Of a stretch of DNA of 57,003 nucleotides, positions 16,596 through 25,226 are shown piece after piece. Each line of letters starts with the position of its first letter. Position 1 is the first letter of the stretch. The position numbers and the translations under genes were made by a program. This DNA comes from JAYVYM01 sp046593925 (GTDB lineage: Bacteria; Actinomycetota; Actinomycetes; Mycobacteriales; SCTD01): positions 1 through 57,003 of the forward strand of contig JBKJQN010000022.1 in the NCBI GenBank assembly GCA_046593925.1, in the 5' to 3' direction. The notes under the pieces were generated by a model. The model did not search any database. It saw only the letters and a list, made by a program, of their open reading frames with translations, and was not told the DNA's origin.

Positions 16596-17648
16596 GTGCA
16601 GCTCCCCGTCATGCCGCCCGTCAAGCCGATGCTGGCCAAGTCGGTGCCCGCCGTCCCGAACGGCGCCTTCGTCTACGAGCCCAAGTGGGACGGCTTCCGC
16701 TGCATCGTGTTCCGCGACGGCGAGGAGGTCGAGCTCGGCAGCCGCAACGAGAAACCCCTGACCCGGTACTTCCCGGAGGTCGTCGAGGCGGTCCGGCAAC
16801 AGTTGCCGGAGCGCTGCGTCGTGGACGGCGAGATCGTGGTGACGGCCGGTCACGGGCTCGACTTCGAGGCTCTGCTGCAGCGCGTGCACCCCGCGGCCTC
16901 GCGGGTCGCGATGCTCGCCGCGACCACGCCGGCCAGCCTGGTCGTGTTCGACCTGCTGGCGCTCGGCGACGAAGACCTGACCGGCCGGCCCCTCGCCGAG
17001 CGCCGCGCCCTGCTGCAGCAGGCGATGGCCGACAGCCGGCCGCCGGTGCACCTGACGCCGGCGACCGAGGACGCCGGGCTCGCCCGGGAGTGGTTCACCC
17101 TGTTCGAGGGAGCCGGCCTGGACGGCGTGATCGCCAAGCCCGTGGGCGGCGCGTACGAGCCCAACAAGCGCGCGATGCTCAAGATCAAGCACACCCGCAC
17201 CGCGGACTGCGTCGTCGGCGCCTACCGCTGGCACAAGAGCGGGCCGGTCGTCGGGTCGCTGGTGCTGGGGCTGCACGACGGGCAGGGCCGGCTGCAGCAC
17301 GTCGGGGTAGCGGCCAGCTTCCCGATGGCCCGCCGCGCCGCGCTGGTCGACGAACTGGCGCCGTACCTGCTGCCACCGGGCGAGGCGCACCCCTGGCTCG
17401 GCGAGGCGCACGCCGAGCGGGCGCCCGGCGGGGAGCCGAGCCGCTGGAACCGTGACAAGGACATGAGCTTCGTGCCGCTGCGGCCCGAGCTGGTCGTCGA
17501 GGTGGCGTACGACCACATGGAGGGCTCGCGGTTCCGGCACACCAGCCAGTTCCGGAGTTGGCGGCCGGACCGCGACGCCGACTCCTGCACCTACGACCAG
17601 CTCGAACGGCCGGTGCGCTTCGACCTCGGCGCCGTTCTCGGGTCCTGA
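16596..17648 (+). CDS. ligC: ATP-dependent DNA ligase (LigC-like)
   Basis: A 350-residue adenylating DNA ligase. The active-site lysine is in EPKWDGFR (KxDG), followed by motif III-type CVVDGEIV, motif IV EGAGLDGVIAKP and motif V MLKIKHTRTADCVV, then an OB-fold domain with the W-x-P-x-R-like end. Length and lack of polymerase or phosphoesterase domains match the stand-alone LigC ligases of actinobacterial NHEJ/excision repair rather than LigD. The LigD-type polymerase is a separate gene at 31421-32494. The start is GTG 16596, or ATG 16611. No Ku gene is in the window. Confidence 0.88.
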   Translation: MQLPVMPPVKPMLAKSVPAVPNGAFVYEPKWDGFRCIVFRDGEEVELGSRNEKPLTRYFPEVVEAVRQQLPERCVVDGEIVVTAGHGLDFEALLQRVHPAASRVAMLAATTPASLVVFDLLALGDEDLTGRPLAERRALLQQAMADSRPPVHLTPATEDAGLAREWFTLFEGAGLDGVIAKPVGGAYEPNKRAMLKIKHTRTADCVVGAYRWHKSGPVVGSLVLGLHDGQGRLQHVGVAASFPMARRAALVDELAPYLLPPGEAHPWLGEAHAERAPGGEPSRWNRDKDMSFVPLRPELVVEVAYDHMEGSRFRHTSQFRSWRPDRDADSCTYDQLERPVRFDLGAVLGS

Positions 17649-17656
17649 GCCTGTCC

Positions 17657-19318
17657 ATGTCCGCCACCCTCGTCGCCTCGGGCATCACCGTCGTACGAGG
17701 CCCGACGCTCGTGCTTTCCGACGTCTCCCTGACCGTCGCGCCGGGCAGCCGGATCGGGGTCGTCGGGCCCAACGGCGCGGGCAAGTCGACCTTGCTGGCC
17801 GCCCTCGCCGGAGAGCTCGTCGCCGAGTCGGGCAATGTCCACCGCAGCCCCGGCAAGGCGAACGTCGGCTTCCTTCCGCAGGAGCCTGACCGGCGGCCCG
17901 GCGAGACGCTGGCCGAGTTCCTGGCCCGCCGCACCGGTGTCGCCGCCGCGCAGGTCGCGCTCGACGCCGCCAGCGAAGAGCTCGCCACCGGCGCCGACGG
18001 GCCAGGCAACAACGGCGCCGACGACGGCCCGGACTACGACGAAGCCCTCACCCGCTGGCTCGACCTCGGCGGCGCCGACCTCGAGCAGCGCGCCGAGCAG
18101 GTCTGCGCCGACCTGGGCCTGCCGCTGGACCTGCTCGGGGCGCAGACCGTGGCGCTGTCCGGCGGGCAGGCGGCCCGGGCCCAGCTGGCCAGCGTCCTGC
18201 TCAGCCGGTACGACGTGTTCCTGCTCGACGAACCGACCAACGACCTGGACTTCGCCGGCCTGGACCGCCTGGAGAAGTTTGTCCTCGGGTTGTCGGCGGG
18301 CCTGGTCGTGGTCAGCCACGACCGCGAGTTCCTGGCCCGGACCGTCACCAGCGTGCTCGACATCGATGGGCCGCTGCGTACCGCCCGGCTGTTCGGGGGC
18401 GGCTGGGACGCCTACCTCGAGGAGCGCAGCCGCGCCCGGCAGCAGCAGCGAGACGCGTACGAGCAGTACGACGACAAGCGCACCGGGCTGGTCCAGCAGG
18501 CGCAGCGCCAGCGCGAGCAGTCGGTACGCGGCGCCCTGCGGGCCAAGCGCAAGCAGCCGGACAACGACCGCGCCGCCAAGGGCGCCCGGGTCGAGGCGGC
18601 CACCCACGCAGCCGGCCGGGTCAGGACGATCGAGAGCCAGCTGGACCGCCTCGAACAGGTCGCCGAGCCCCGCAAGCAGTGGCAGCTCCAGCTGAGCATC
18701 GCGGCGGCGCCTCGTTCGGGCGAGGTGGTCGCGGTCCTGTCCGGGGCGGTCGTCGAGCGCCGCGGCTTCCGGCTCGGCCCGGTGACGCTGCAGGTGTCGT
18801 ACGGCGACCGGGTCGCGCTGGTCGGGCCGAACGGCGCGGGCAAGACCACGCTGCTCGGCGCCCTGCTCGGCCGGCTCCCCCTCTCGGCGGGTACGCAGTC
18901 GCTCGGGTCCGGCGTGCTGGTCGGCGAGATCGACCAGGCCCGCGCCCGGTTCGCCGGCGTGCGCACAGTGGTCGAGGTCGTGGAGGAGGCCACCGGCTGG
19001 CCGGCCTCGCAGGCCCGCACGCTGCTGGCGAAGTTCGGCCTGCAGGCCGACCACACGCACCGGCCGTCGTCGTCGCTGTCACCCGGCGAGCGGACCCGCG
19101 CGGGACTGGCGCTGCTGCAGGCCGTCGGCGTCAACTGCCTGGTGCTCGACGAGCCGACCAACCACCTGGACGTGCCGGCCATCGAGCAGCTCGAGCAGGC
19201 CCTCGTGGCCTACACCGGCACGCTGCTGGTGGTCAGTCACGACCGGCGGCTGCTGCAGGCTGTCAGGACGACCCGCACGGTTGAGGTGGACGGCGGGCAG
19301 GTCCGGGAGGCCGGCTGA
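17657..19318 (+). CDS. ABC-F family ATPase
   Basis: A 553-residue soluble protein with two ABC domains and no membrane segment. The Walker A motifs are GPNGAGKS (residue ~38) and GPNGAGKT (~390). The signatures are LSGGQ and LSPGE, and the Walker B/switch regions are LLDEPTNDLDF...SHDREF and VLDEPTNHLDV...SHDRR. The charged linker helices (RQQQRDAYEQYDDKRTGLVQQAQRQREQ) between them are the ABC-F P-site tRNA interaction motif. These proteins act on the ribosome; some give antibiotic resistance, others are housekeeping, and sequence alone does not decide. It starts nine bases after ligC. Confidence 0.92.
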   Translation: MSATLVASGITVVRGPTLVLSDVSLTVAPGSRIGVVGPNGAGKSTLLAALAGELVAESGNVHRSPGKANVGFLPQEPDRRPGETLAEFLARRTGVAAAQVALDAASEELATGADGPGNNGADDGPDYDEALTRWLDLGGADLEQRAEQVCADLGLPLDLLGAQTVALSGGQAARAQLASVLLSRYDVFLLDEPTNDLDFAGLDRLEKFVLGLSAGLVVVSHDREFLARTVTSVLDIDGPLRTARLFGGGWDAYLEERSRARQQQRDAYEQYDDKRTGLVQQAQRQREQSVRGALRAKRKQPDNDRAAKGARVEAATHAAGRVRTIESQLDRLEQVAEPRKQWQLQLSIAAAPRSGEVVAVLSGAVVERRGFRLGPVTLQVSYGDRVALVGPNGAGKTTLLGALLGRLPLSAGTQSLGSGVLVGEIDQARARFAGVRTVVEVVEEATGWPASQARTLLAKFGLQADHTHRPSSSLSPGERTRAGLALLQAVGVNCLVLDEPTNHLDVPAIEQLEQALVAYTGTLLVVSHDRRLLQAVRTTRTVEVDGGQVREAG

Positions 19319-19330
19319 TTGCATGGGCGG

Positions 19331-20191
19331 GTGACCACGCCCCTGGACCAGCTCGTCGCCCTGCTCGACCTCGAGCAGATCGAGGTTGACATCTTCCGTG
19401 GCGGCCGGGCCGAGGAGTCGGGTCAGCGGGTGTTCGGTGGGCAGGTGGCCGGTCAGGCCCTGGTGGCCGCGGGCCGCACCGTCTCCGCCGACCGCCCGGT
19501 GCACAGCCTGCACGCGTACTTCCTGCGGCCCGGTGACCCGAGCATCCCGATCGTGTACGAGGTCGACCGGATCCGCGACGGCCGCAGCTTCACGACCCGC
19601 CGGGTCGTGGCGGTGCAGCACGGCAAGGCAATCTTCCACCTGTCGGCGTCCTTCCAACTCGTGGAGGCCGGGCTCGAGCACACGACGCCGATGCCGGACG
19701 TACCCGCCCCGGAGAGCCTGACGACGCTCAGCGTCCGGATGGCGCCGTACGCGCAGGAGATGGACGGCTGGTACACCAGGCCACGCCCGATCGACGTGCG
19801 CTACGTCGCCGACCCGCCGCGGATCGCGCAGGACAAAGGGCTGCGCCAGACCCGGTCGCGGGTGTGGATGCGCGCCGACGGGCGGCTGCCCGATGACCCG
19901 CTGCTGCACGTCTGCGCGGCGGCGTACGCCTCGGACATGACCCTGCTGGACTCCACCCTGCTCGCGCACGGCAAGGCCTGGGGGACGGGCGACGTGATCG
20001 GGGCGAGCCTGGACCACGCGATGTGGTTCCACCGCCCCTTCCGGGCCGACGAGTGGTGGCTGTACGACCAGGAGTCACCCTGGGCCGGCGCCGGGCGGGG
20101 GCTGGCCCGTGGCTCCATCCACACACGTGACGGCCGGTTGGCGGTCAGTGTGGTCCAGGAGGGGCTGCTCCGGGTCCCGCGGGATCGGTAA
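19331..20191 (+). CDS. tesB: Acyl-CoA thioesterase II (TesB-like)
   Basis: A 286-residue double-hotdog thioesterase that hydrolyses acyl-CoA. Conserved features are VFGGQVAGQALVAAGRTV, LHAYFLRPGDP and RSFTTRRVVAVQ in the first hotdog. In the second are the catalytic-region Asp in AYASDMTLLDS and SLDHAMWFHRPF. The GTG start is 12 bases after the ABC-F stop, so this gene probably shares its transcript. The downstream MaoC gene follows after 33 bp. Confidence 0.92.
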   Translation: MTTPLDQLVALLDLEQIEVDIFRGGRAEESGQRVFGGQVAGQALVAAGRTVSADRPVHSLHAYFLRPGDPSIPIVYEVDRIRDGRSFTTRRVVAVQHGKAIFHLSASFQLVEAGLEHTTPMPDVPAPESLTTLSVRMAPYAQEMDGWYTRPRPIDVRYVADPPRIAQDKGLRQTRSRVWMRADGRLPDDPLLHVCAAAYASDMTLLDSTLLAHGKAWGTGDVIGASLDHAMWFHRPFRADEWWLYDQESPWAGAGRGLARGSIHTRDGRLAVSVVQEGLLRVPRDR

Positions 20192-20224
20192 CGTCAGTGC
20201 CAGGCCCGCGACCCGAGGAGCACG

Positions 20225-20704
20225 ATGGCGACGAACGGTGAGAACGCGTACGCAGCGCTGAGCGCGGCGGTCGGCCGGTCGGCGGGCACCGGTGACTGGT
20301 TTCTTGTGGACCAGGCCCGGGTCGACGCCTTCGCCGAGGTCACCGAGGACCGGCAGTTCATCCATGTGGACCCGGCGCTGGCGGCGACGATGTCCCCGTG
20401 GGGCGGCACGATCGCGCACGGCTTCCTCACCTTGTCGCTGCTCTCCCACCTGGCGGCCTCGGTGCCGCAGGACCCGGCGACGATCGAGGGCATCGTGATG
20501 GGGATCAACTACGGCTTCGACAAGGTCCGCTTCGTCGCCCCGGTGAAGGTCGGCTCCCGCATCCGCGCGGGCAGCGTCCTGTCCGCCGTCGAGGCCAGGG
20601 ACGCCAACACCCTGCAGGTGACCCGCACGATGACCGTCGAGATCGAGGGCGAGGTCAAGCCCGCACTGGTCGCGGAATGGGTCACCCGACTCGTCTACGG
20701 CTGA
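20225..20704 (+). CDS. MaoC-like hydratase
   Basis: A 159-residue single-hotdog protein of the MaoC/R-specific enoyl-CoA hydratase group. The catalytic Asp/His are in EDRQFIHVDPALAA, and GTIAHGFLTLSL and YGFDKVRFVAPVKVGSRIRA complete the fold. GAGGAG sits four bases before the ATG. It probably acts in (R)-3-hydroxyacyl-CoA metabolism with the TesB gene upstream. A strong hairpin follows the stop. Confidence 0.9.
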   Translation: MATNGENAYAALSAAVGRSAGTGDWFLVDQARVDAFAEVTEDRQFIHVDPALAATMSPWGGTIAHGFLTLSLLSHLAASVPQDPATIEGIVMGINYGFDKVRFVAPVKVGSRIRAGSVLSAVEARDANTLQVTRTMTVEIEGEVKPALVAEWVTRLVYG

Positions 20705-20718
20705 CCGGAAACGCCGAG

Positions 20719-20744
20719 GGGGCGCGTCCCGCTGGACGCGCCCC
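20719..20744. terminator. Bidirectional hairpin terminator
   Basis: GGGGCGCGTCC and GGACGCGCCCC form an 11-bp perfect stem with loop CGCT. It lies between the convergent MaoC and metalloprotease genes. There is no U-tract, as is common in high-GC hosts. Confidence 0.75.
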
Positions 20745-20766
20745 CCTGTGCGCGCGATAGCCCCCC

Positions 20767-22968
20767 TCAGCCGCCCGGCTGCAGGACGCCGTTCACCGTC
20801 AGTGCGTACGACGCGTACTGCTGCACCTGCTCGGTCGGCTCGTCGTAGGCGACGACCGCCACCACGAGCGGGTAGCCGTCGAACTGCGCGAGCTTGTCGG
20901 CCGACAGAGTGAAGCTGGTGCGGCCGTCGAACGACGACACGTGCGCCCGGTGCCCGGCCTGGTCCAGCCCGATGAGCTGGACGTGCCAGTTCGCGACCTG
21001 CGTCGCCCGTACCTGGGTCGGGCTCTTGAACGGTGCCAGCGACGAGCCGTCGCTGATGGCGGTGCTGCCGACCTTGACGTCGTCGACGTACCAGCCACCG
21101 TCGTTGACGCCGCCATCACTGACGTACCGGAAGCCGAGCAGGACCGTCTTGCCGGCGTACGGCGTCAGGTCGAAGGTCTGCGTGGCGAAGTCGGCGGAGT
21201 CACCGTTCAGTGCCGGCCCGAGCGGCCCGGCGACGGTGTTGGCATTGGCCAGCGGGGTGTAGGTCTTGCCGCCGTCGGTCGACACCACGGTGTACGCGTA
21301 GTCGTAACCCAGCTCCGCGAGGTGCTTCTCGGTGAAGGTCAGCGTCGGCGACCCCGCGGGGACGGCGACCGGGGTGACCGCCGCCGAGTCCAGGTTGGTG
21401 GAGTTGCCCGACCACAGCGTCGGGTTGCCGGTGCGGCCTGGTGCGTCGCTGACACTGGTCCAGAGCAGTGGGAGCGGCGCGAGGGTCGTCGCGCCGCTGA
21501 AGGTCACGTCCTTGAGCTGCCCCCCGCGCAGGAAGCCGGCGCCGTTGCCGCGCAGGCCCACGTAGTCGGCGCCGTTCGGGGCGGCGCCGGGCTTGGCGTA
21601 CGCGGTCGGGTTGAGCAGGTTGACCGTGGCATTGAGGCTCTTGGTGGTGATGGCGCCCTTGCCGACACCGGTGACGGTACCGCCGGCGGTGCCCCCGACG
21701 TAGCGGTCCACCAGGTTCATCGCCTGGAAGTCGTGCAGGACGTCGACGACCTTGGTGCCCTTGGCGAAGACGTCGAGCTGCGCCTGGACGCCGGCGAGGC
21801 CCTGCTGCTTGCCGTCGCGGTGCAGCGCGGAGATGAACGGCTGGCCGTAGCGGTCGAACAGGAACAGCTGGAAGGACCAGGCATTGCCGTAGTCGGCGAG
21901 GATCTCGCTGCCGCTGCCCTCATCCCCCCAGAGCGTCAGGGAGTTCTGCGGACCGCCGCAGTCACGTCCGCTGTTGTAGGCGGTGGCGACCGGGCCGAAG
22001 CCCTGGAAGCAGGCGATGTGACTCTCGGTGCCGCGCTGGGTGACCGTCTTCTCCGGCTTGCCGTAGCCGGTCAGCGAGATCGCGAAGTCCGACAGGCCCT
22101 CGTTGACGAAGTTCACCTCGGCCGGGTCCTGGTAGGACTCCAGCAGGTGCTGGTACTCGTGGGCGAACACGCCCTCGTACAGCCTCGGGCGGGCCGGGCG
22201 GCTGCTGCACGGGTCTGCCGTGGGCTGGTCCGGTGGGTTGACACCGGTGCGGTGCTTCCAGTCGAAGGCGTCGATCGTCATCACGTTGCGGTCCACCAGG
22301 GAGTTGAACTGCGATGAGAAGAAGCCGGCGATGTACGTCGGGTTTGCCGCGAAGTCGTAGAAGTTGGCGTCCCGAACGTTGTCGACCAGCGTGACGATCT
22401 TGTCGGCGCCACCGCTGTAGTCGCCGGCGAGCTGCGCCTTCGAGCCGTCCCGGTCGGGGGCGACGCTGAAGGCCTTCGACTCCTTGGGGTAGATGTTGCT
22501 GTCGAACTCACTGGCGAGGCTCTGCGCCTGGGCCTTCGTGATCGTGGTGCTGTCGGGAGTGTTGTTACGGCAGTCACCCGTCGGAAAGGCAGTGCCTTGC
22601 GACGTGGTGTCGCTGCCCGACGCGACCCAGACCTCGATCTTGGCGCCGACCGCGGTGAGGGTGTAGTCCTTCAGGTACAGCTTGCCCCTGGCGTCGTCCA
22701 GGGCGAGCCACGGTCGGACGGTGCCGAGGGCGGGCGTACCGGCGGCGGTCAGGCTCTGACTGGACGGGCCGCCCGAGGCGCGCTGCTGAGCGGCTCGGGC
22801 CACGTCGCCGCCGAGTTGATAGGTGGTGCCGGGCTTGATCTCCCGTACGTCGCTCGCGACCCTGCCGGCCGTGGGCGTAGCCGCCTGTGCGGTGACGGCG
22901 GGTGCGACGAGTCCGGCGGTGGCGGTAGCCACGGCGGCGCTCAGGGCAAGAGCCCTTGTGAGGTGCAT
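20767..22968 (-). CDS. Secreted HExxH metalloprotease
   Basis: A 733-residue exported protease. Residues 1-31 are a signal peptide (MHLTRALALSAAVATATAGLV... ending AQAA). The zinc site is FAHEYQHLLESY (His270-His274) followed by VNEGLSDFA, where the Glu is the likely third ligand, as in M30-like gluzincins. The C-terminal half contains a jelly-roll domain (FDLTPYAGKTVLLGFRY, GGWYVDDVKV) typical of bacterial secreted peptidases such as immune-inhibitor-A types. GAGAGGA precedes the ATG by seven bases; the longer open frame upstream has no such site. It is probably extracellular; substrates are unknown. Confidence 0.82.
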   Translation of the reverse strand: MHLTRALALSAAVATATAGLVAPAVTAQAATPTAGRVASDVREIKPGTTYQLGGDVARAAQQRASGGPSSQSLTAAGTPALGTVRPWLALDDARGKLYLKDYTLTAVGAKIEVWVASGSDTTSQGTAFPTGDCRNNTPDSTTITKAQAQSLASEFDSNIYPKESKAFSVAPDRDGSKAQLAGDYSGGADKIVTLVDNVRDANFYDFAANPTYIAGFFSSQFNSLVDRNVMTIDAFDWKHRTGVNPPDQPTADPCSSRPARPRLYEGVFAHEYQHLLESYQDPAEVNFVNEGLSDFAISLTGYGKPEKTVTQRGTESHIACFQGFGPVATAYNSGRDCGGPQNSLTLWGDEGSGSEILADYGNAWSFQLFLFDRYGQPFISALHRDGKQQGLAGVQAQLDVFAKGTKVVDVLHDFQAMNLVDRYVGGTAGGTVTGVGKGAITTKSLNATVNLLNPTAYAKPGAAPNGADYVGLRGNGAGFLRGGQLKDVTFSGATTLAPLPLLWTSVSDAPGRTGNPTLWSGNSTNLDSAAVTPVAVPAGSPTLTFTEKHLAELGYDYAYTVVSTDGGKTYTPLANANTVAGPLGPALNGDSADFATQTFDLTPYAGKTVLLGFRYVSDGGVNDGGWYVDDVKVGSTAISDGSSLAPFKSPTQVRATQVANWHVQLIGLDQAGHRAHVSSFDGRTSFTLSADKLAQFDGYPLVVAVVAYDEPTEQVQQYASYALTVNGVLQPGG

Positions 22969-24101
22969 GTACAGGTCCTCTCGGAAATACGGACACACCG
23001 GTGACGCCTGTGGGCTGGCCCGTGCAGGACGCCCGTTCCTAGCGCAGCAGTGAGCACGATCACAAACCCGGCCCGAATCTGTCACGCTCAGCGTCTAGCT
23101 GTTTACGAACGGTGAGTATCTGACTGCCGAGAAGGGCAGCACGTAGGGCCAGCCGGCGTACTCGCCCGACCGGGTGCGTCCGGACCGTTCTCCCACGGCC
23201 AACAGTGCAGGCGGTGCTCGCGGCGGGCCAGGTCGACCTCGACCACGCCCCAGCTGGTCGAGCTTCGCTGCCGTCATCCCGGTCACGACGGTGGCGGACG
23301 GGAAGAGGTCGGTGGCCGGGGAACCCACCTGCAGGTCGACCTGCTGCGGTTCGCCAGGCCCGATGGGCATCAGCTGTGCGGTCAGCCGCAGGACCCCGGC
23401 GCTCAGCGAGTCGCGGCCAGCACCGGTCCGGCCATGCGGTCGTCGTGCACCGCCAGCTTGGCTCCGTCCGCCCGCAGTTCGGCGAGCCGGTGTCGGCAGG
23501 CACTCGCGGACCGCCGCAGGGATATGTGGGGTTTGCGACCGTCGAGGCCGACGGTGTCGCGTACTCCCCTCCGCGTACGGCGTGATCCACCGTTCGGCGG
23601 TCGTCGTGTGAGCAACGCCACCGCAGGTCCCTGGTGCTAGCTCCGGCCAGATTCAGCGGTAGATCCGAGACACGTCCGACGGGGTCGCTGACTGTCATGC
23701 CAGCCTCCCCACACCACATGTAGGCGCATGATCACTCACTGTCAGGATGCAGCGGCTCGGTCAGGACATGCAGACGCTGTTTGCTCGCAGAACGCTTATA
23801 AGATATGTACACAGTGTCACGGTGACGCAGATGCTGTCCCGCAGTTGTGACTTCTGAACTGCAACTTCTCCTGGTTGCTACTGGATGGCCACCGTCGGTG
23901 ACCAGTCGCCTCCTCCGTCTCTAGAACGACGTACACAGCACCAGTACGACTGCGAAACGTGACGCGGGACATGTCTGACAAGGCGTTCACGCGGATGGCG
24001 GGCCGGGGGTAGTCGACGTAGATTTGTCCCGGGGCAAGCCTGGCGAATGCTGCCAAACGGCAGCTTCTGTCCACTGTCGTGCGACCCCTGGAGTCATGGC
24101 C
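22969..24101. other. Long intergenic region before the glycan operon
   Basis: 1.1 kb without an intact gene. The part 23095-23702 may hold a decayed minus-strand gene (separate entry). An AT-rich patch near 23795-23812 (CTTATAAGATATGTACACA) followed by the palindrome GTCACGGTGAC (23816-23826) is the best promoter/operator candidate for the downstream operon. A hairpin GCTGCC-AAAC-GGCAGC (24049-24064) lies 37 bases before the first start codon. Confidence 0.5.
23095..23702 (-). pseudogene. Possible frameshifted gene relic
   Basis: Three minus-strand frames join into one weakly protein-like reading: MTVSDPVGRVSDLPLNLAG at the start, then VGLDGRKPHISLRRSASA in a second frame ending at 23403, then MPIGPGEPQQVDLQVGSPA in a third ending PFSAVRYSPFVNS. 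At least one stop and one shift interrupt it. I do not recognise the family. Chance open frames in GC-rich DNA remain possible. Confidence 0.3.
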
Positions 24102-25226
24102 ATGCCCCCGCAGGTTTCTGTCATCGTGCCCACATTCAACGAGGGCGGCAACGTCGACGAACTCCTGCGCCGCCTCGACACCGCTTTTACGGGCGTCGAC
24201 GCCGAAGTGTTGTTCGTCGACGACTCCACCGACAACACCCCGGACATCATCGACCTGTGCAGCGAGCGGGTAGGGCTGCCGGTCCGGCTGCTGCACCGGA
24301 CCGACCCGGTCGGCGGCCTCGCCGGCGCCGTCGCCGCCGGCATCTGGCTGGTCGACGGTGAGTACGTCGTCGTCATGGACGGCGACCTGCAACACCCGCC
24401 GGAAATGGCCTCGCTGATGCTCCAGACCGCCCGGGTTGAGGGCGTCGACCTGGTCGTCGCCTCGCGCTACTGCGGTGAAGGAGACGCCAGCGGACTCAGC
24501 TCGGGCTTCCGACGCGCCGTTTCCAGCGGCTCCACCCTGCTGGCCCAGACCTGCTTCCCGAAGCGGGTGGGCCGGGTCTGCACCGACCCGATGACGGGGT
24601 TCTTCTGCTTCCGCAGAACGAGCGTTGAGCTGTCACGACTCCGGCCGCGCGGCTTCAAGATCCTGCTCGAGATCCTGGCTCGGCACGACCTGCAGGTCGC
24701 CGAGCTGCCCTTCGTCTTCGGGGAGCGTGGCAGTGGTGAGAGCAAGGCCTCGTGGCGCAACGGGGCTCTGTTCGTCTGGCAGATGCTGGCGCTGCGCCTG
24801 GGCCGGATGGAGCGGTTCGCGGCGGTGGGTGCCCTCGGCACCGTCCTCAACCTGCTGCTGCTCGCGGTACTGCTGCACGCCGGGGTGCACTACGTACCCG
24901 CGGCGGTCCTCGCTTCCGAGGTGGCGATCCTGCACAACTTCCTCATGCAGGAGCGCTTCGTCTTCAGGGACATGCGGGGCCACCGGCCCTGGGGGCAACG
25001 CGCCCTGATCTTCTTCGGCTTCAACAACGTCGAGACGGCCATCCGGATACCGCTGCTCATCGCCCTGGTCACCGGCCTGCACCTGCACGCCGTACTCGCC
25101 CAGGCGCTCACCCTGGCGCTGGCCTTCCTGGTCCGTTTCTTCTTCGTCAGCCGCGTCATCTACCGGCCGCGCCGGGTCACCCCCGAGCTGACGATCGGGA
25201 TCGTCAACGAAGTCACTGCGGCATGA
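24102..25226 (+). CDS. GT2 glycosyltransferase with GtrA-like membrane domain
   Basis: A 374-residue protein. Residues 1-235 are a DPM1-like GT-A domain: VPTFNEGGNVDELL, FVDDSTDNTPD and the metal-binding MDGDLQHPPE. From ~236 there are four membrane helices of the GtrA type (FAAVGALGTVLNLLLLAVLL, AILHNFLMQERFVF). This pair of domains usually makes or flips polyprenyl-phosphate sugars for surface glycans. GGAG is eight bases before ATG 24102, which I prefer to ATG 24096. It is the first gene of a three-gene coupled operon (ATGA overlap with the next). Confidence 0.9.
   Translation: MPPQVSVIVPTFNEGGNVDELLRRLDTAFTGVDAEVLFVDDSTDNTPDIIDLCSERVGLPVRLLHRTDPVGGLAGAVAAGIWLVDGEYVVVMDGDLQHPPEMASLMLQTARVEGVDLVVASRYCGEGDASGLSSGFRRAVSSGSTLLAQTCFPKRVGRVCTDPMTGFFCFRRTSVELSRLRPRGFKILLEILARHDLQVAELPFVFGERGSGESKASWRNGALFVWQMLALRLGRMERFAAVGALGTVLNLLLLAVLLHAGVHYVPAAVLASEVAILHNFLMQERFVFRDMRGHRPWGQRALIFFGFNNVETAIRIPLLIALVTGLHLHAVLAQALTLALAFLVRFFFVSRVIYRPRRVTPELTIGIVNEVTAA

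Noticed and set aside
14952..17540. 862-codon minus-strand open frame across three genes
   Set aside because: It is antisense to the well-supported phosphotransferase and ligase and runs through DoxX in another frame. Its His/Arg/Gln-rich composition is the usual shadow of high-GC coding.
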